64,000 bases of DNA, from positions 62,001 to 126,000 of the forward strand of contig JALHMT010000009.1 of assembly GCA_022843905.1 (NCBI GenBank), read 5' to 3'. This stretch comes from Rubrivivax sp. Its GTDB lineage: Bacteria; Pseudomonadota; Gammaproteobacteria; Burkholderiales; Burkholderiaceae_C. The position numbers and the translations under genes are program-made. Under the pieces are notes generated by a model. The model saw only the letters and a list, made by a program, of their open reading frames with translations, did no database searches and had not been told where the DNA came from. Shown here in pieces: positions 53,303-63,807 of this stretch. Numbering within the stretch: the stretch's first letter is position 1; each line of letters begins with the position of its first letter.

Positions 53303-54607
53303 ATGGCTGCCGTTGATCCGGGCCTGGTTCCACGAGGCGCCTGGGGGGTCGCAGCCTTGCTGCTGGCCGCTGGCGATGCGATCGCCGCGCGCATGGGCGC
53401 GGTGGTCGTGCGCGGCGAACTCAGCGGCTTCGCTCGCGCCGCCAGCGGACACTGTTACTTTTCGCTCAAGGACGCCGAAGGTGCCGCCGCGCTGCTGCGC
53501 TGCGCCATGTTTCGCCGTGCCGCGTCGCTGCTCGACTTCCAGCCGGCCGACGGGCAGCAGGTCGAGTTGCGAGGGCGGCTGGGGGTGTACGAACCTCGCG
53601 GCGAACTGCAGCTGGTCGTCGAGTCGCTGCGCCGCGTCGGCACGGGCACCTTGTACGAAGAATTCCTGCGCCTGCGCGCCCGGCTCGAGGCGCAAGGCCT
53701 GTTCGAGCCCTCGCGCAAGCGTCCGCTGCCACTGCGGCCGGCGGTCATCGGCGTGGTCACCTCGCTCGGCGCCGCAGCGCTGCACGATGTACTGACGGCC
53801 CTGCGGCGGCGCGCGCCGCATGTTCGCGTCGTGGTCTACCCGAGCCTGGTGCAGGGCGCCGAGGCACCGGCGGCCATCGTCGCAGCCATTGCGACGGCCG
53901 AGCGCCGCGCCGAGTGCGACACGCTGCTGCTGGTGCGCGGCGGTGGTGCGCTGGAAGACCTGTGGGCCTTCAACGACGAGCGCGTCGTGCGTGCCGTGGC
54001 GGCCTGCAGCCTGCCGCTGGTGTGCGGTGTCGGTCACGAGACCGACATCACGCTGGCCGACCTGGCCGCCGATCTGCGTGCCCCGACGCCGACGGCAGCG
54101 GCGGAAATGGCGGCCCCTTCGCGTGACGATCAACTCGCCGCCCTGCAAGGCGGCGACAGGGCGCTGCAGGCGGCGCTGGCCCGAGCCATGCAGACGCATT
54201 CGCAGCGTCTTGATCGCCTCTCGCTGCGACTGGGCCGGCCGGCTGCCACGCTGGCCGCGCAAGGCGAGCGGCTCGACTCGCTGCAGATGCGGCTGGGCCA
54301 ATCGCTGCGCCAGCAGCTTCCGCGCCAGCGTCTGGCGCAGCAGGTGTTGAGCCAGCGGCTGCTGCGCGCCGCACGCGTCACGCTGGCGCAGCAGGCGCAG
54401 CGCCAGGCCTCCTGGCAGGCGCGGCTGCAGGCGCTGGACCCTACCCGCGTGCTGCAGCGGGGTTACGCCTGGGTCGAGTCGGCCGACGGACGGCCGGTGC
54501 TGTCTGCGCGGGCGCTGTCTGTCGGTCAGGTGGTGCAGGCCGTCTGGTCCGACGGTCGTGCGCAGGCCGAAGTGCAGAAGCTCGAGTCCCTGCCGCCGCG
54601 GGGCTGA
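53303..54607 (+). CDS. xseA: Exodeoxyribonuclease VII large subunit
   Basis: VVVRGELSGFARAASGHCYFSLKDAEGAAALLRCAMFRRAA...VRGGGALEDLWAFNDERVVRAVAA...GVGHETDITLADLAADLRAPTPTAAAE; start uncertain. Confidence 0.95.
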   Translation: MAAVDPGLVPRGAWGVAALLLAAGDAIAARMGAVVVRGELSGFARAASGHCYFSLKDAEGAAALLRCAMFRRAASLLDFQPADGQQVELRGRLGVYEPRGELQLVVESLRRVGTGTLYEEFLRLRARLEAQGLFEPSRKRPLPLRPAVIGVVTSLGAAALHDVLTALRRRAPHVRVVVYPSLVQGAEAPAAIVAAIATAERRAECDTLLLVRGGGALEDLWAFNDERVVRAVAACSLPLVCGVGHETDITLADLAADLRAPTPTAAAEMAAPSRDDQLAALQGGDRALQAALARAMQTHSQRLDRLSLRLGRPAATLAAQGERLDSLQMRLGQSLRQQLPRQRLAQQVLSQRLLRAARVTLAQQAQRQASWQARLQALDPTRVLQRGYAWVESADGRPVLSARALSVGQVVQAVWSDGRAQAEVQKLESLPPRG

Positions 54608-54683
54608 GGCCGCGTGCCTACAATCCCGCGTTTTCACCCACGCTGGGCCACGCGGCGCAGCGGTCAACAAGAGGATCCCACCC

Positions 54684-55265
54684 ATGGAACATACGCTGCC
54701 CGCTCTTCCCTATGCCATCGACGCCCTGGCGCCGCATTACAGCCGCGAAACGCTCGAGTTCCACCACGGCAAGCACCACAACGCCTATGTGGTGAACCTC
54801 AACAATCTGCAGAAGGGCACCGAGTTCGAGGCCATGTCCCTCGAGGACATCATCCGCAAGTCTTCGGGCGGGATCTACAACAACTCCGCGCAGATCTGGA
54901 ACCACACCTTCTTCTGGAGCTGCATGAAGCCCCAGGGCGGCGGTGAACCCAGCGGCGCGCTGGCCGCGGCCATCACCGCGAAGTGGGGTTCGTACGCCGC
55001 CTTCCGCGAGGCTTTCGTGAAGTCGGCGGTGGGCAACTTCGGCTCGGGCTGGACGTGGCTGGTGAAGAAGGCCGACGGCAGTGTCGACATCGTCAACATG
55101 GGTGCCGCCGGCACGCCGCTGACCACCGGCGACAAGGCGCTGCTGACCGTCGATGTCTGGGAGCATGCCTACTACATCGACTACCGCAACATGCGTCCGA
55201 AGTTCGTCGAGACGTTCCTGGACAAGCTGGTCAACTGGGAATTCGCCCAGGCCAACTTCGCCTGA
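54684..55265 (+). CDS. sodB: Superoxide dismutase (Fe/Mn)
   Basis: MEHTLPALPYAIDALAPHYSRETLEFHHGKHHNAYVVNLNNL...VDVWEHAYYIDYRN. Confidence 0.97.
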   Translation: MEHTLPALPYAIDALAPHYSRETLEFHHGKHHNAYVVNLNNLQKGTEFEAMSLEDIIRKSSGGIYNNSAQIWNHTFFWSCMKPQGGGEPSGALAAAITAKWGSYAAFREAFVKSAVGNFGSGWTWLVKKADGSVDIVNMGAAGTPLTTGDKALLTVDVWEHAYYIDYRNMRPKFVETFLDKLVNWEFAQANFA

Positions 55266-55297
55266 ACCGGGCACCTGCGGTTGCTCCGGCGCGCCGC

Positions 55298-55987
55298 ATG
55301 AGGATCCTGCTCGTCGAGGACGATCCGGCGCTGAGCCTGGGCATCGCCCGCGCGGCAGAGCGTGAGGGCTGGCGCGTGGATGCGCTGGCCGATGGCGAGC
55401 AGGCCTTGTCGGAAGGCCTGCTCGGGCACCACGACATGGCCGTGCTGGACATCGGCCTGCCGCGCCGCAGCGGCATGGATGTCCTGCGCCACTGGCGCCG
55501 CAACGGGCAGCGCATGCCGGTGCTGGTGCTGACGGCGCGCGATGAACTGTCCGACCGCGTGCTGGGTCTGGATGCCGGTGCCGACGACTACCTCGTCAAG
55601 CCCTTCGACCTGCCCGAACTGCTGGCGCGCATGCGGGCGCTGCGCCGGCGCTCGGCGGGCCGTCTCGACGAGAGCCTGCGCGTGGGTGAGCTCGAACTCG
55701 ACCTGTCCGGGCCCGAGCTGCGATTTCGCGGCATGCGCGTGGCCCTCAGCCCGCGCGAACTGGCGCTCACCGAGCTGCTGATGAGCAAGGCCGGTCGGGT
55801 GGTCAGCAAGGACCTCATCGTGGCCCGCCTGTCGAGCTGGGAAGCCGACTTCAGCGAAAACTCCGTCGAGGTCTACGTGCACCGGTTGCGCAAGCGCTTC
55901 GCCGATCTGGGCGTGGTGATCAAGACCGTGCGTGGTTTCGGCTACGTCTTCGAGATGGCCGACGGCGAGACCCCGCTTGCGCCATGA
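55298..55987 (+). CDS. OmpR-family response regulator (TctD/QseB-like)
   Basis: MRILLVEDDPALSLGIARAAEREGW...LDIGLPRRSGMDVL...LTARDELSDRVLGLDAGADDYLVKPFDL. Confidence 0.95.
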   Translation: MRILLVEDDPALSLGIARAAEREGWRVDALADGEQALSEGLLGHHDMAVLDIGLPRRSGMDVLRHWRRNGQRMPVLVLTARDELSDRVLGLDAGADDYLVKPFDLPELLARMRALRRRSAGRLDESLRVGELELDLSGPELRFRGMRVALSPRELALTELLMSKAGRVVSKDLIVARLSSWEADFSENSVEVYVHRLRKRFADLGVVIKTVRGFGYVFEMADGETPLAP

Positions 55988-57399
55988 CCCGCAGCGCCCA
56001 CGGGCCCAGCCTGGGCCGGCGGCTGATGCTGCCGCTGGCCTGGGGCTGGCTGCTGGGGCTGCTGCTGGCCGTGGGGGGCGCCTACCTGTTGGCTCGAAAC
56101 AGCGCCAACGCGGCCTTTGACCGCTCGCTCCAGGACGAGGCGGCGGCACTGGCGGCGAAGGTGACCTGGTCCGACCGCGGGCCGCTGCTCGACGTCAGCC
56201 GACAGACCCTGGAACTGCTGACCTGGGACAGCGCCGACCGCAACAGTTTTGCGATGGTCGACCTCGACGGACTGGCCCTCGCCGGTGATTCGAGCGTCCC
56301 GGTGCCGGCTGGCGACCGCAAGGACAGCTTCGCCAGGCCGGTGCTGTTCGATGCCGACTACCAGGGCGAGCCCGTGCGCGGCGCCGTGTTCTCGGTGACC
56401 TCTCCGATGATCGACCGCATGGTCTCCGTCATCGTCGTCGAGACCAAGCGCAAGCGTGCCGACCTCATGCGCGACCTGCAGATCGGCCTCATCCTGCCGG
56501 CTGCCGCCCTCGGTGTACTGACTTTCGTTCTGGTGGGCTTCAGCGTGCGCCGCGGGCTGCGTCCGCTGCGCGACATCGGCGCCGAGGTGGCGCTGCGCGA
56601 CCTGCACGACTGGCGACCGATCGACCTGCAGCAGGTGCCGGCCGAGGCCGTGCCGCTGATCGAACGCATCAACCAGCTGCTGCTGGACGTGCAGCAGTCG
56701 CTGGCCCTGCAGCGCCGCTTCGTTGCCGATGCCGCGCACCAGCTGCGCACCCCGGTGGCCGGCATCCGCGTGCTGGCCCAGGAACTGGAGCAGGAACTCG
56801 CCTCGGCAGGCTCGCAGGACAAGCCCGAAGCGTGGCGACCGCTGCTGTCGCAGCTGCGCGGCTCCAGCGACCGGCTCAGCCGCCTCATCGGCCAGCTGCT
56901 GAGCCTGGCGCGTTCCGAGACGGCCCTGACCTTCAACGCCGAGCACCACCCGCAGGACATCGTGCCGCTGCTGCGAGAGGCCACCGAACCCCTGGTGCTG
57001 GCTGGACTGCGGCAGGGCCGCAGCATCGAGCTGGAAGCGCCCGACACGCCGGTGGTGGCACGCGCCCACGCCGTGTGGCTGGGCGAGGTGGTCAACAACC
57101 TGCTCGACAACGCGCAGCGCTACGGAGGCAGCCGCATCGTGCTGCGGGTCGCGCCGCTGGCCGAAGGCGGCGCCGAGGTGGTGGTGGAAGACGACGGCCC
57201 GGGCGTGTCGGCCGACGAGCTGACGCGCATCTTCGAGCCGTTCTGGCGTGGCGAGCGCGCCGACCTGCGCAACGACGGCGGCACCGGTCTGGGACTGGCC
57301 ATCGCTCGCGAGATCGTGCTGCGTCTGGGCGGGCAGCTGACGGCGCTGTCGCGGCCCGACATCGCTGGCATGCGCCTGACGATCAGGCTGGCAGCCTGA
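55984..57399 (+). CDS. Sensor histidine kinase (TctE-like)
   Basis: FVADAAHQLRTPVAGIRVLAQELEQ H-box; VNNLLDNAQRYG; DDGPGVSADEL; GGTGLGLAIAREI. Confidence 0.95.
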   Translation: MTRSAHGPSLGRRLMLPLAWGWLLGLLLAVGGAYLLARNSANAAFDRSLQDEAAALAAKVTWSDRGPLLDVSRQTLELLTWDSADRNSFAMVDLDGLALAGDSSVPVPAGDRKDSFARPVLFDADYQGEPVRGAVFSVTSPMIDRMVSVIVVETKRKRADLMRDLQIGLILPAAALGVLTFVLVGFSVRRGLRPLRDIGAEVALRDLHDWRPIDLQQVPAEAVPLIERINQLLLDVQQSLALQRRFVADAAHQLRTPVAGIRVLAQELEQELASAGSQDKPEAWRPLLSQLRGSSDRLSRLIGQLLSLARSETALTFNAEHHPQDIVPLLREATEPLVLAGLRQGRSIELEAPDTPVVARAHAVWLGEVVNNLLDNAQRYGGSRIVLRVAPLAEGGAEVVVEDDGPGVSADELTRIFEPFWRGERADLRNDGGTGLGLAIAREIVLRLGGQLTALSRPDIAGMRLTIRLAA

Positions 57400-57555
57400 C
57401 ACCGCGGGCGCGCTCCCAGCCCGGCAGAAGCAGTTGTCGACGCGCGATCCCCGCTGGGGACAGGTCGTCGCGACGACCAGGGGAGCGGCCTCGACGAAGC
57501 GGGCCGAAGCCCATCCGGGTCTCCCGGTCGGGTTCGGAGCCCCCTCGGGCGGCCG

Positions 57556-58023
57556 TCAGCTCCCGAACGGCTTGCCGCGCAGCCTGGAGCCGGCCTGGAT
57601 GCCCCGCTTGGCAAACCAGCCCAGATTCATCTCCAGCGCGAAACGCACCGGTTGCTGGGAACAGTGCGAGGTTTCCGAACGCGGTGCCATGTCGGCGATG
57701 TTGACCACGGTGCCGTCGTCGGCGATGAAGGCGATGCTCAACGGGATCAGGGTGTTGCGCATCCAGAAGCAGCGCGTCTCGCGGGCTTCGTTGACGAACA
57801 GCATCGCCTCGTTGGTGCCCATTTCCGTGCGGAACATCATGCCGATCATCTGCTGCTCCGGCGTACGGGCCACTTCTGCGCGAATCACGTGCATGCCCGC
57901 CGTCAGTTCGATGGTCGGCAGTCGAGGCTGCGGGCCGCTCTGCGCCCCGGCTGGCGTCATCAGCAGGCCCGACAGCATCAGGCCGCCGAGCAAGTTGCAG
58001 AGGAGAGACTTGATGTAGATCAT
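57556..58023 (-). CDS. DUF192 family secreted protein
   Basis: HVIRAEVARTPEQQMIGMMFRTEMGTNEAMLFVNEARETRCFWMRNTLIPLSIAFIADDGTVVNIADMAP. Confidence 0.93.
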   Translation of the reverse strand: MIYIKSLLCNLLGGLMLSGLLMTPAGAQSGPQPRLPTIELTAGMHVIRAEVARTPEQQMIGMMFRTEMGTNEAMLFVNEARETRCFWMRNTLIPLSIAFIADDGTVVNIADMAPRSETSHCSQQPVRFALEMNLGWFAKRGIQAGSRLRGKPFGS

Positions 58024-58095
58024 GCGGTGAGGGGCGAGCGGTGCCTACATTATGGCCAGCCCGACCGGCCCACTCTGCCGGTGCGGGGACCCCCG

Positions 58096-60354
58096 ATGAC
58101 CGCCACGACCACCGCCACGCTCGACCCGCGTCCCGTCGCTGCGGCAGGCCTGTCGGTGCTGGACGACCCTGCGGAGCAGACCGGCTTCACCCGCTTCTCG
58201 ACCGATGCCCAGGGCCGCCGGCTCGGCGAATCGGCCTTCCAGATCTCCGGCATCACCTGTGCCGCCTGCTCCGGCATCATCGAATCGGCCCTGGCTGGTG
58301 TCGAAGGCGTCACCTCGGCACGCGTCAGCGCGGCCTCGCAGCGCGCCACCATCGGCTGGGACCCGTCGCGCACGCGGCCCTCGGCACTGGTCGAGGCCAT
58401 CCGCCGCGCCGGCTACGATGCCGTGCCCGATGCCGCCGCGCCGGCCCGGGAGATGCGCCGCATGGAACACCGCAAGGCGCTGTGGCGGCTGTTCGTGGCC
58501 AGCTTCTGCGGCATGCAGGTGATGATGTTCGCCACGCCCAGCTACGTCGCCGCACCCGGCGACCTGTCCGACGACCTGCGGCAGCTCCTGAACTGGGGCA
58601 GCTGGCTCGTCAGCCTGCCGGTGGTGGTGTTTTCGGCCTGGCCCTTCTTCCAATCGGCCTGGCGATCGCTGCGCAGCCGCAGCATCGGCATGGACGTGCC
58701 GGTGGCGCTGGGCGTGGCCGTCACGTTCGTGGCCAGCACCGGATCCACCTTCGACCCGCAGGGCATCTTCGGCCACGAGGTCTACTTCGACTCGTTGACC
58801 ATGTTCGTCAGCTTTCTGCTGGCCGGGCGGTACCTCGAACTGCGCACCAGGCATCGCGCTGCCAACGAGCTGGAAAACGCGCTGGCGCGAATGCCCGAGA
58901 CGGCGCTGCGGCTGGATGACGACGGCCGCTGGTCGGAGGTTAGCGTGCAGCGACTGCGCGCCGGCGACCAGTTGCGCGTGGCGCTGGGCCAGGCTTTCCC
59001 GGCCGACGGGCATTCGATCGGCAGCAGCACCCGGGCCGACGAGTCGCTGCTGACGGGCGAATCCGCACCGGTCGACAAGCCGCCGGGCAGCGAACTCGTG
59101 GCCGGCAGCCTCAACGTCGGTGCGCCCGTGGAAATGCGCGTCGAGCGCGTGGGTGCCGACACCCGCTACCAGGCCATCGTGGCGATGATGCGCGACGCCA
59201 TGACGCAGCGCCCGGCCGCGGCGCGGCTGGCCGACCGCTGGGCCGTGCCCTTCCTCTGGGCCGTGCTGCTGCTGGCCGGTGGCGGCGCCGTCGCGTGGAG
59301 CTTCATCGACCCATCGCGTGCCGTCTGGGTCGCCGTGTCGGTGCTCATCGTCACCTGCCCCTGCGCCTTGTCGCTGGCCGCGCCATCCGCACTCGTTGCG
59401 GCGGCCGGGGGCCTGGCAAGGCGCGGCGTGATGCTTCAGCGCATGGACGCGATGGAAATCCTGGCGAAGAGCCGCACGTTGTTCATCGACAAGACAGGCA
59501 CGCTCACTGACGACCAGCTCCAGGTCAGCGCAATGCACACCGAGCCGGCCTGGGAGGGCAGCCCCGAAGCGCTGCAGCGCCTGGCGGCGTCGCTGGCGGC
59601 GTGGTCCAGCCATCCGTTGTCCGTCGCCCTGGCGCGAACCCGTGGCGAGGGCGACGTCGCCCGCTGGAGCGGTGTGCAGGAGATTCCAGGCCAGGGACTG
59701 CAGGGCATCGACGAGGCCGGTGTCGTGTGGCGTCTCGGCTCGGCTGATTTCGCAGGCGCCGTCGGCGAGGCCCACGCCCGGGTCTGGTTTTCGCGCGACG
59801 GCCGCGTGCTGGCCGGCTTCGAATTCGACGAGACGCTGCGTCCCGGCGCACTCGAGGCGGTGCAGGGCCTGAAGGCGCTGGGCTGGCACATCACGCTGCT
59901 GTCGGGTGACACGCCGGAGCGTGCACAGCGCATGAGTGAGCGGCTGGGTCTGGACGCCTGGATCGGCGCGGCGACGCCCGAGGACAAGCTCGACGCCATC
60001 TCGCGTGCGCAGGCCGATGGCCGCCGCGTGGTGATGGTGGGCGACGGCGTCAACGACGCACCGGTGCTGGCCCGTGCCGATGTCTCTCTGGCCATGGGGC
60101 AGGGCGCGCTCGTGTCGCGCGCGCAGGCCGACGCCGTGATCACGAGCAACCGTCCGGCGGGGCTTCTGCTGGCGCATCAGGTCGCCGCACGCACGGTAGG
60201 CATCGTGCGCCAGAACATGATCTGGGCCGCCACCTACAACGCCGCCTGCATTCCGCTGGCCCTGGTGGGCTGGCTGCCGCCGTGGGCCGCCGGCCTGGGC
60301 ATGGCGCTCAGCTCGCTGCTCGTCGTCGGCAACGCGTTGCGCGCGGCGCGATAG
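58096..60354 (+). CDS. ccoI: Cation-translocating P-type ATPase (CcoI/FixI-like)
   Basis: ITCAACSGIIESAL HMA; VTCPCALSLAAPSAL CPC; FIDKTGTLT; MVGDGVNDAPVLARADVS; followed by ccoS. Confidence 0.93.
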   Translation: MTATTTATLDPRPVAAAGLSVLDDPAEQTGFTRFSTDAQGRRLGESAFQISGITCAACSGIIESALAGVEGVTSARVSAASQRATIGWDPSRTRPSALVEAIRRAGYDAVPDAAAPAREMRRMEHRKALWRLFVASFCGMQVMMFATPSYVAAPGDLSDDLRQLLNWGSWLVSLPVVVFSAWPFFQSAWRSLRSRSIGMDVPVALGVAVTFVASTGSTFDPQGIFGHEVYFDSLTMFVSFLLAGRYLELRTRHRAANELENALARMPETALRLDDDGRWSEVSVQRLRAGDQLRVALGQAFPADGHSIGSSTRADESLLTGESAPVDKPPGSELVAGSLNVGAPVEMRVERVGADTRYQAIVAMMRDAMTQRPAAARLADRWAVPFLWAVLLLAGGGAVAWSFIDPSRAVWVAVSVLIVTCPCALSLAAPSALVAAAGGLARRGVMLQRMDAMEILAKSRTLFIDKTGTLTDDQLQVSAMHTEPAWEGSPEALQRLAASLAAWSSHPLSVALARTRGEGDVARWSGVQEIPGQGLQGIDEAGVVWRLGSADFAGAVGEAHARVWFSRDGRVLAGFEFDETLRPGALEAVQGLKALGWHITLLSGDTPERAQRMSERLGLDAWIGAATPEDKLDAISRAQADGRRVVMVGDGVNDAPVLARADVSLAMGQGALVSRAQADAVITSNRPAGLLLAHQVAARTVGIVRQNMIWAATYNAACIPLALVGWLPPWAAGLGMALSSLLVVGNALRAAR

Positions 60355-60368
60355 GGCCAGCCCGCGTC

Positions 60369-60575
60369 ATGGAGATCCTGTACCTGCTGATTCCCGTCTC
60401 GGCCGTGCTCGTCCTGGTCATCGTGGGCATCTTCGGCTGGGCGGTGAACCGTGGCCAGTTCGAGGATCTCGAGCAGGAAGGTGAGCGGATCCTGCAACAC
60501 GATGCCGACGGGGTTGACGACGATCAAGTCCGCGGCAAGAGCCCGCCAGAACAATCTCATCCATCCAGTTCCTGA
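60369..60575 (+). CDS. ccoS: Cbb3-type cytochrome oxidase assembly protein CcoS
   Basis: MEILYLLIPVSAVLVLVIVGIFGWAVNRGQFEDLEQEGERIL. Confidence 0.94.
   Translation: MEILYLLIPVSAVLVLVIVGIFGWAVNRGQFEDLEQEGERILQHDADGVDDDQVRGKSPPEQSHPSSS
60514..60527. promoter_or_regulatory. FNR/Anr box TTGAC-GACG-ATCAA upstream of ccoN, inside the ccoS coding sequence
   Basis: 9/10 to TTGAT-N4-ATCAA; AACAAT at 60550-60555 fits a -10 with the box at about -41.5. Confidence 0.6.
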
Positions 60576-60596
60576 GCCTCAGCGAGGAGAGTTCCT

Positions 60597-62039
60597 ATGT
60601 CAAACAACACGGCACCGGGCAGCCCGGTGTACAGCGATACGGTGGTCAGGCTGTTCTCCCTGGCGGCCGTTCTATGGGGCGTGGTCGGCATGCTCGTCGG
60701 CGTCATCATCGCCGCCCAACTGACCTGGCCCGAGCTCAACCTGGGCATTTCCTTCCTGAGTTACGGGCGACTGCGTCCCCTGCACACCAACGCGGTCATC
60801 TTCGCCTTCGGCGGCTGCGTGCTCTTCGCCACCAGCTACCACGTGGTGCAGCGAACCTGCCAGACCAAGCTCTTCATGCCCAAGCTGGCGATGTTCACCT
60901 TCATCGGGTGGCAGCTGGTCATCCTGGCCGCTGCGGTCTCGCTGCCGCTGGGCTTCACGCAGGGCAAGGAATACGCCGAGCTCGAGTGGCCGATCGACCT
61001 GCTGATCGCCGTCGTCTGGGTCAGCTATGCCGTCGTCTTCTTCGGCACGGTAGGCATCCGCAAGGTGCGCCACATCTACGTGGCGAACTGGTTCTTCGGC
61101 GCCTTCATCATCGCCGTGGCGCTGCTGCACATCGTCAACAGCGCCGCCATCCCGGTGAGCCTGACCAAGAGCTACTCGGCCTACGCCGGCGTGCAGGACG
61201 CCATGGTGCAGTGGTGGTACGGGCACAACGCGGTGGGCTTCTTCCTGACCGCCGGCTTCCTGGGCATCATGTACTACTACATCCCCAAGCAGGCCGGCCG
61301 CCCGGTGTACAGCTACCGGCTGTCCATCGTGCACTTCTGGGCCCTCATCTTCACCTACATGTGGGCGGGCCCGCACCACCTGCACTACACGGCGCTGCCC
61401 GACTGGGTGCAGAGCATCGGCATGATCTTCTCGCTGGTGCTCCTGGCGCCCAGCTGGGGCGGCATGATCAACGGGATCATGACCCTGTCGGGCGCATGGC
61501 ACAAGCTGCGTGACGACCCGATCCTGAAGTTCCTCATCGTGTCGCTGTCGTTCTACGGCATGAGCACCTTCGAGGGCCCGATGATGTCCATCAAGACCGT
61601 CAACGCGCTGTCTCACTACACCGACTGGACCGTCGGCCACGTGCACTCCGGCGCGCTGGGCTGGGTCGGCCTGATCTCGATGGGTGCGCTGTACCACCTG
61701 ATCCCCCGCATGTACGGCAAGAAGCAGATGTACAGCGTGCGCGCCATCGAGCTGCACTTCTGGATCGCCACCATCGGCATCGTGCTGTACATCGCCGCGA
61801 TGTGGATCGCCGGCGTGATGCAGGGCCTGATGTGGCGTGCGGTGAACCCCGACGGCACCCTGGTCTACACCTTCGTCGAGAGCGTCAAGGCGACGTTCCC
61901 CTTCTACGTGATCCGCCTGGGCGGCGGCCTGCTGTACTTCGCAGGCATGCTGATCATGGCCTGGAACACGGTGATGACGGTGCGCGGCAGCAAGCCGATG
62001 CCGGCGCAGATCCCCATGGTTGCGCCCGCCCACGCCTGA
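60597..62039 (+). CDS. ccoN: Cytochrome c oxidase cbb3-type subunit I
   Basis: [35 protein letters not shown]...[39 protein letters not shown]. Confidence 0.98.
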   Translation: MSNNTAPGSPVYSDTVVRLFSLAAVLWGVVGMLVGVIIAAQLTWPELNLGISFLSYGRLRPLHTNAVIFAFGGCVLFATSYHVVQRTCQTKLFMPKLAMFTFIGWQLVILAAAVSLPLGFTQGKEYAELEWPIDLLIAVVWVSYAVVFFGTVGIRKVRHIYVANWFFGAFIIAVALLHIVNSAAIPVSLTKSYSAYAGVQDAMVQWWYGHNAVGFFLTAGFLGIMYYYIPKQAGRPVYSYRLSIVHFWALIFTYMWAGPHHLHYTALPDWVQSIGMIFSLVLLAPSWGGMINGIMTLSGAWHKLRDDPILKFLIVSLSFYGMSTFEGPMMSIKTVNALSHYTDWTVGHVHSGALGWVGLISMGALYHLIPRMYGKKQMYSVRAIELHFWIATIGIVLYIAAMWIAGVMQGLMWRAVNPDGTLVYTFVESVKATFPFYVIRLGGGLLYFAGMLIMAWNTVMTVRGSKPMPAQIPMVAPAHA

Positions 62040-62060
62040 CCCCCTTCCGGAGCACAAGAA

Positions 62061-62681
62061 ATGGCAAGCAACAAGGCCCCTGCCGGTCACGAGAAGATCG
62101 AGACCAGCAACTTCCTGATGATCGTCCTGATCCTCATCACGCTCGTCGTCGGCGGGTTGGTGGAGATCGTGCCCCTGTTCTTCCAGCGTTCCACGACGCA
62201 GGCGGTGGAAGGTCTCAAGCCCTATACCGCGCTGCAGCTCGCAGGGCGCGACGTCTACATCCGCGAAGGCTGCTACAACTGCCACTCGCAGATGGTGCGG
62301 CCTTTCCGCGCCGAGACGCTGCGCTACGGCGCCATCTCCAAGGCCGGGGAGTTCGTCTACGACCACCCCTTCCAGTGGGGCAGCAAGCGCACCGGCCCCG
62401 ACCTGCACCGCGTGGGCGGCAAATACAGTGACGAGTGGCAGCGGCTGCACCTGATCAGCCCGCGTGATCTGGTGCCCGAGTCGAACATGCCCGCCTATCC
62501 CTGGCTCGAGACGGCCATGGTCGACCCCGATGGCATGGCGCCGAAGCTGACCGCGCTGCGCAGGATCGGCGTGCCCTACACCGACGCCGAAGTGGCCGGG
62601 GCGGCCGAGCAGGTCAAGGGCAAGTCCGAGCTCGACGCCCTGGTCGCCTATCTGCAGGTGCTCGGCACCGCCACGAAGTAG
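62061..62681 (+). CDS. ccoO: Cytochrome c oxidase cbb3-type subunit II
   Basis: [32 protein letters not shown]. Confidence 0.98.
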   Translation: MASNKAPAGHEKIETSNFLMIVLILITLVVGGLVEIVPLFFQRSTTQAVEGLKPYTALQLAGRDVYIREGCYNCHSQMVRPFRAETLRYGAISKAGEFVYDHPFQWGSKRTGPDLHRVGGKYSDEWQRLHLISPRDLVPESNMPAYPWLETAMVDPDGMAPKLTALRRIGVPYTDAEVAGAAEQVKGKSELDALVAYLQVLGTATK

Positions 62682-62701
62682 CCGCAGGCCCGAGGCATCT
62701 C

Positions 62702-62872
62702 ATGGACATCAACATCCTCCGAATGATTGTCACCGTGTCAGGACTCGTCCTGTTCCTCCTGCTGGCCGTCTGGACCTGGAACCGGCGCCGCCGCGCAGCG
62801 TTCGACGAGGCAGCACGCCTGCCTTTCGCCGACAGCGACGGGAACATCGACAACGCAGGAGCAAGGCAATGA
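62702..62872 (+). CDS. ccoQ: Cbb3-type cytochrome oxidase subunit CcoQ
   Basis: MDINILRMIVTVSGLVLFLLLAVWTWNRRRRAAFDEAARLPF; not in the supplied ORF track, position and ATGA overlap with ccoP. Confidence 0.9.
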   Translation: MDINILRMIVTVSGLVLFLLLAVWTWNRRRRAAFDEAARLPFADSDGNIDNAGARQ

Positions 62873-63783
62873 GCGACTTCTTCAACAACGGGTGGGCGCT
62901 GTTCGTCAGCGTCGCCACGATCGTCAGCCTCGTGCTCTGCCTGGTGCTGCTGGCCATTGCCAGCAAGCGCAAGGTGATGGCCGAGGACAACTCCACCGGC
63001 CACGTCTGGGACGAAGACCTTCGCGAGATGAACAACCCGCTGCCGCGCTGGTGGGTGGGCCTGTTCATCATCACCGTGGTCTTCGCTGTCGTGTACCTGG
63101 CGCTGTATCCAGGTCTGGGCTCGAACGCCGGCGCACTGAAGTGGACGAGCCAGAACCAGTATGAATCGGAGATGGCCAAGGCGCGCGCGGCCATGGCGCC
63201 GGTGTACGCCCGGTTCGTCAGCATGCCGGCCGAGCAACTGGCCAAGGAAACCCAGGCCATGGCCATCGGCGAACGGCTGTTCGCCAACAACTGCGCCGGC
63301 TGCCATGGCTCCGACGCCCGCGGCAGCAAGGGTTTCCCGAACCTGACCGACAACGACTGGCTCTACGGCGGCTCGCTGGAGCAGATCAAGGAGAGCATCA
63401 CCGCAGGGCGCGCCGGCAACATGCCGCCGATGGGCGCGGCCGTGGGCACCGCCGAAGACGTGAAGAACGTGGCCCATTACGTGCTGAGCTTGTCGGCCAG
63501 CCCGCACGACAGCGTCTCGGCGCAGCTCGGCAAGGCCAAGTTCGCCACCTGCGCGGCCTGCCACGGCCCCGAAGGCAAGGGTAATCATGCCCTGGGCGCA
63601 CCCAACCTCACCGACAAGATCTGGCTGCACGGCTGGGGCGAGCAGGCCATCGTCAACATCATCAACAACGGCAGGGTCAACGTGATGCCGCGCCAGGACC
63701 GGCTGCTGAGCCCCGAGCAGATCCATGTGCTGGGCGGGTACGTCTGGAACCTGTCTCAGACTTCGACGGTCGCCACCAAGTGA
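62869..63783 (+). CDS. ccoP: Cytochrome c oxidase cbb3-type subunit III
   Basis: Two CXXCH motifs: NNCAGCHGSDARG and ATCAACHGPEGKG; VWDEDLREMNNPLPRWW. Confidence 0.98.
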   Translation: MSDFFNNGWALFVSVATIVSLVLCLVLLAIASKRKVMAEDNSTGHVWDEDLREMNNPLPRWWVGLFIITVVFAVVYLALYPGLGSNAGALKWTSQNQYESEMAKARAAMAPVYARFVSMPAEQLAKETQAMAIGERLFANNCAGCHGSDARGSKGFPNLTDNDWLYGGSLEQIKESITAGRAGNMPPMGAAVGTAEDVKNVAHYVLSLSASPHDSVSAQLGKAKFATCAACHGPEGKGNHALGAPNLTDKIWLHGWGEQAIVNIINNGRVNVMPRQDRLLSPEQIHVLGGYVWNLSQTSTVATK

Positions 63784-63807
63784 TCGCACCAGGCCATCGA
63801 GCTGTCC

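Noticed and set aside
60672-62450. 592-aa minus-strand ORF opposite ccoN/ccoO
   Set aside because: His/Asp/Gln-rich shadow ORF; plus strand encodes canonical cbb3 subunits.
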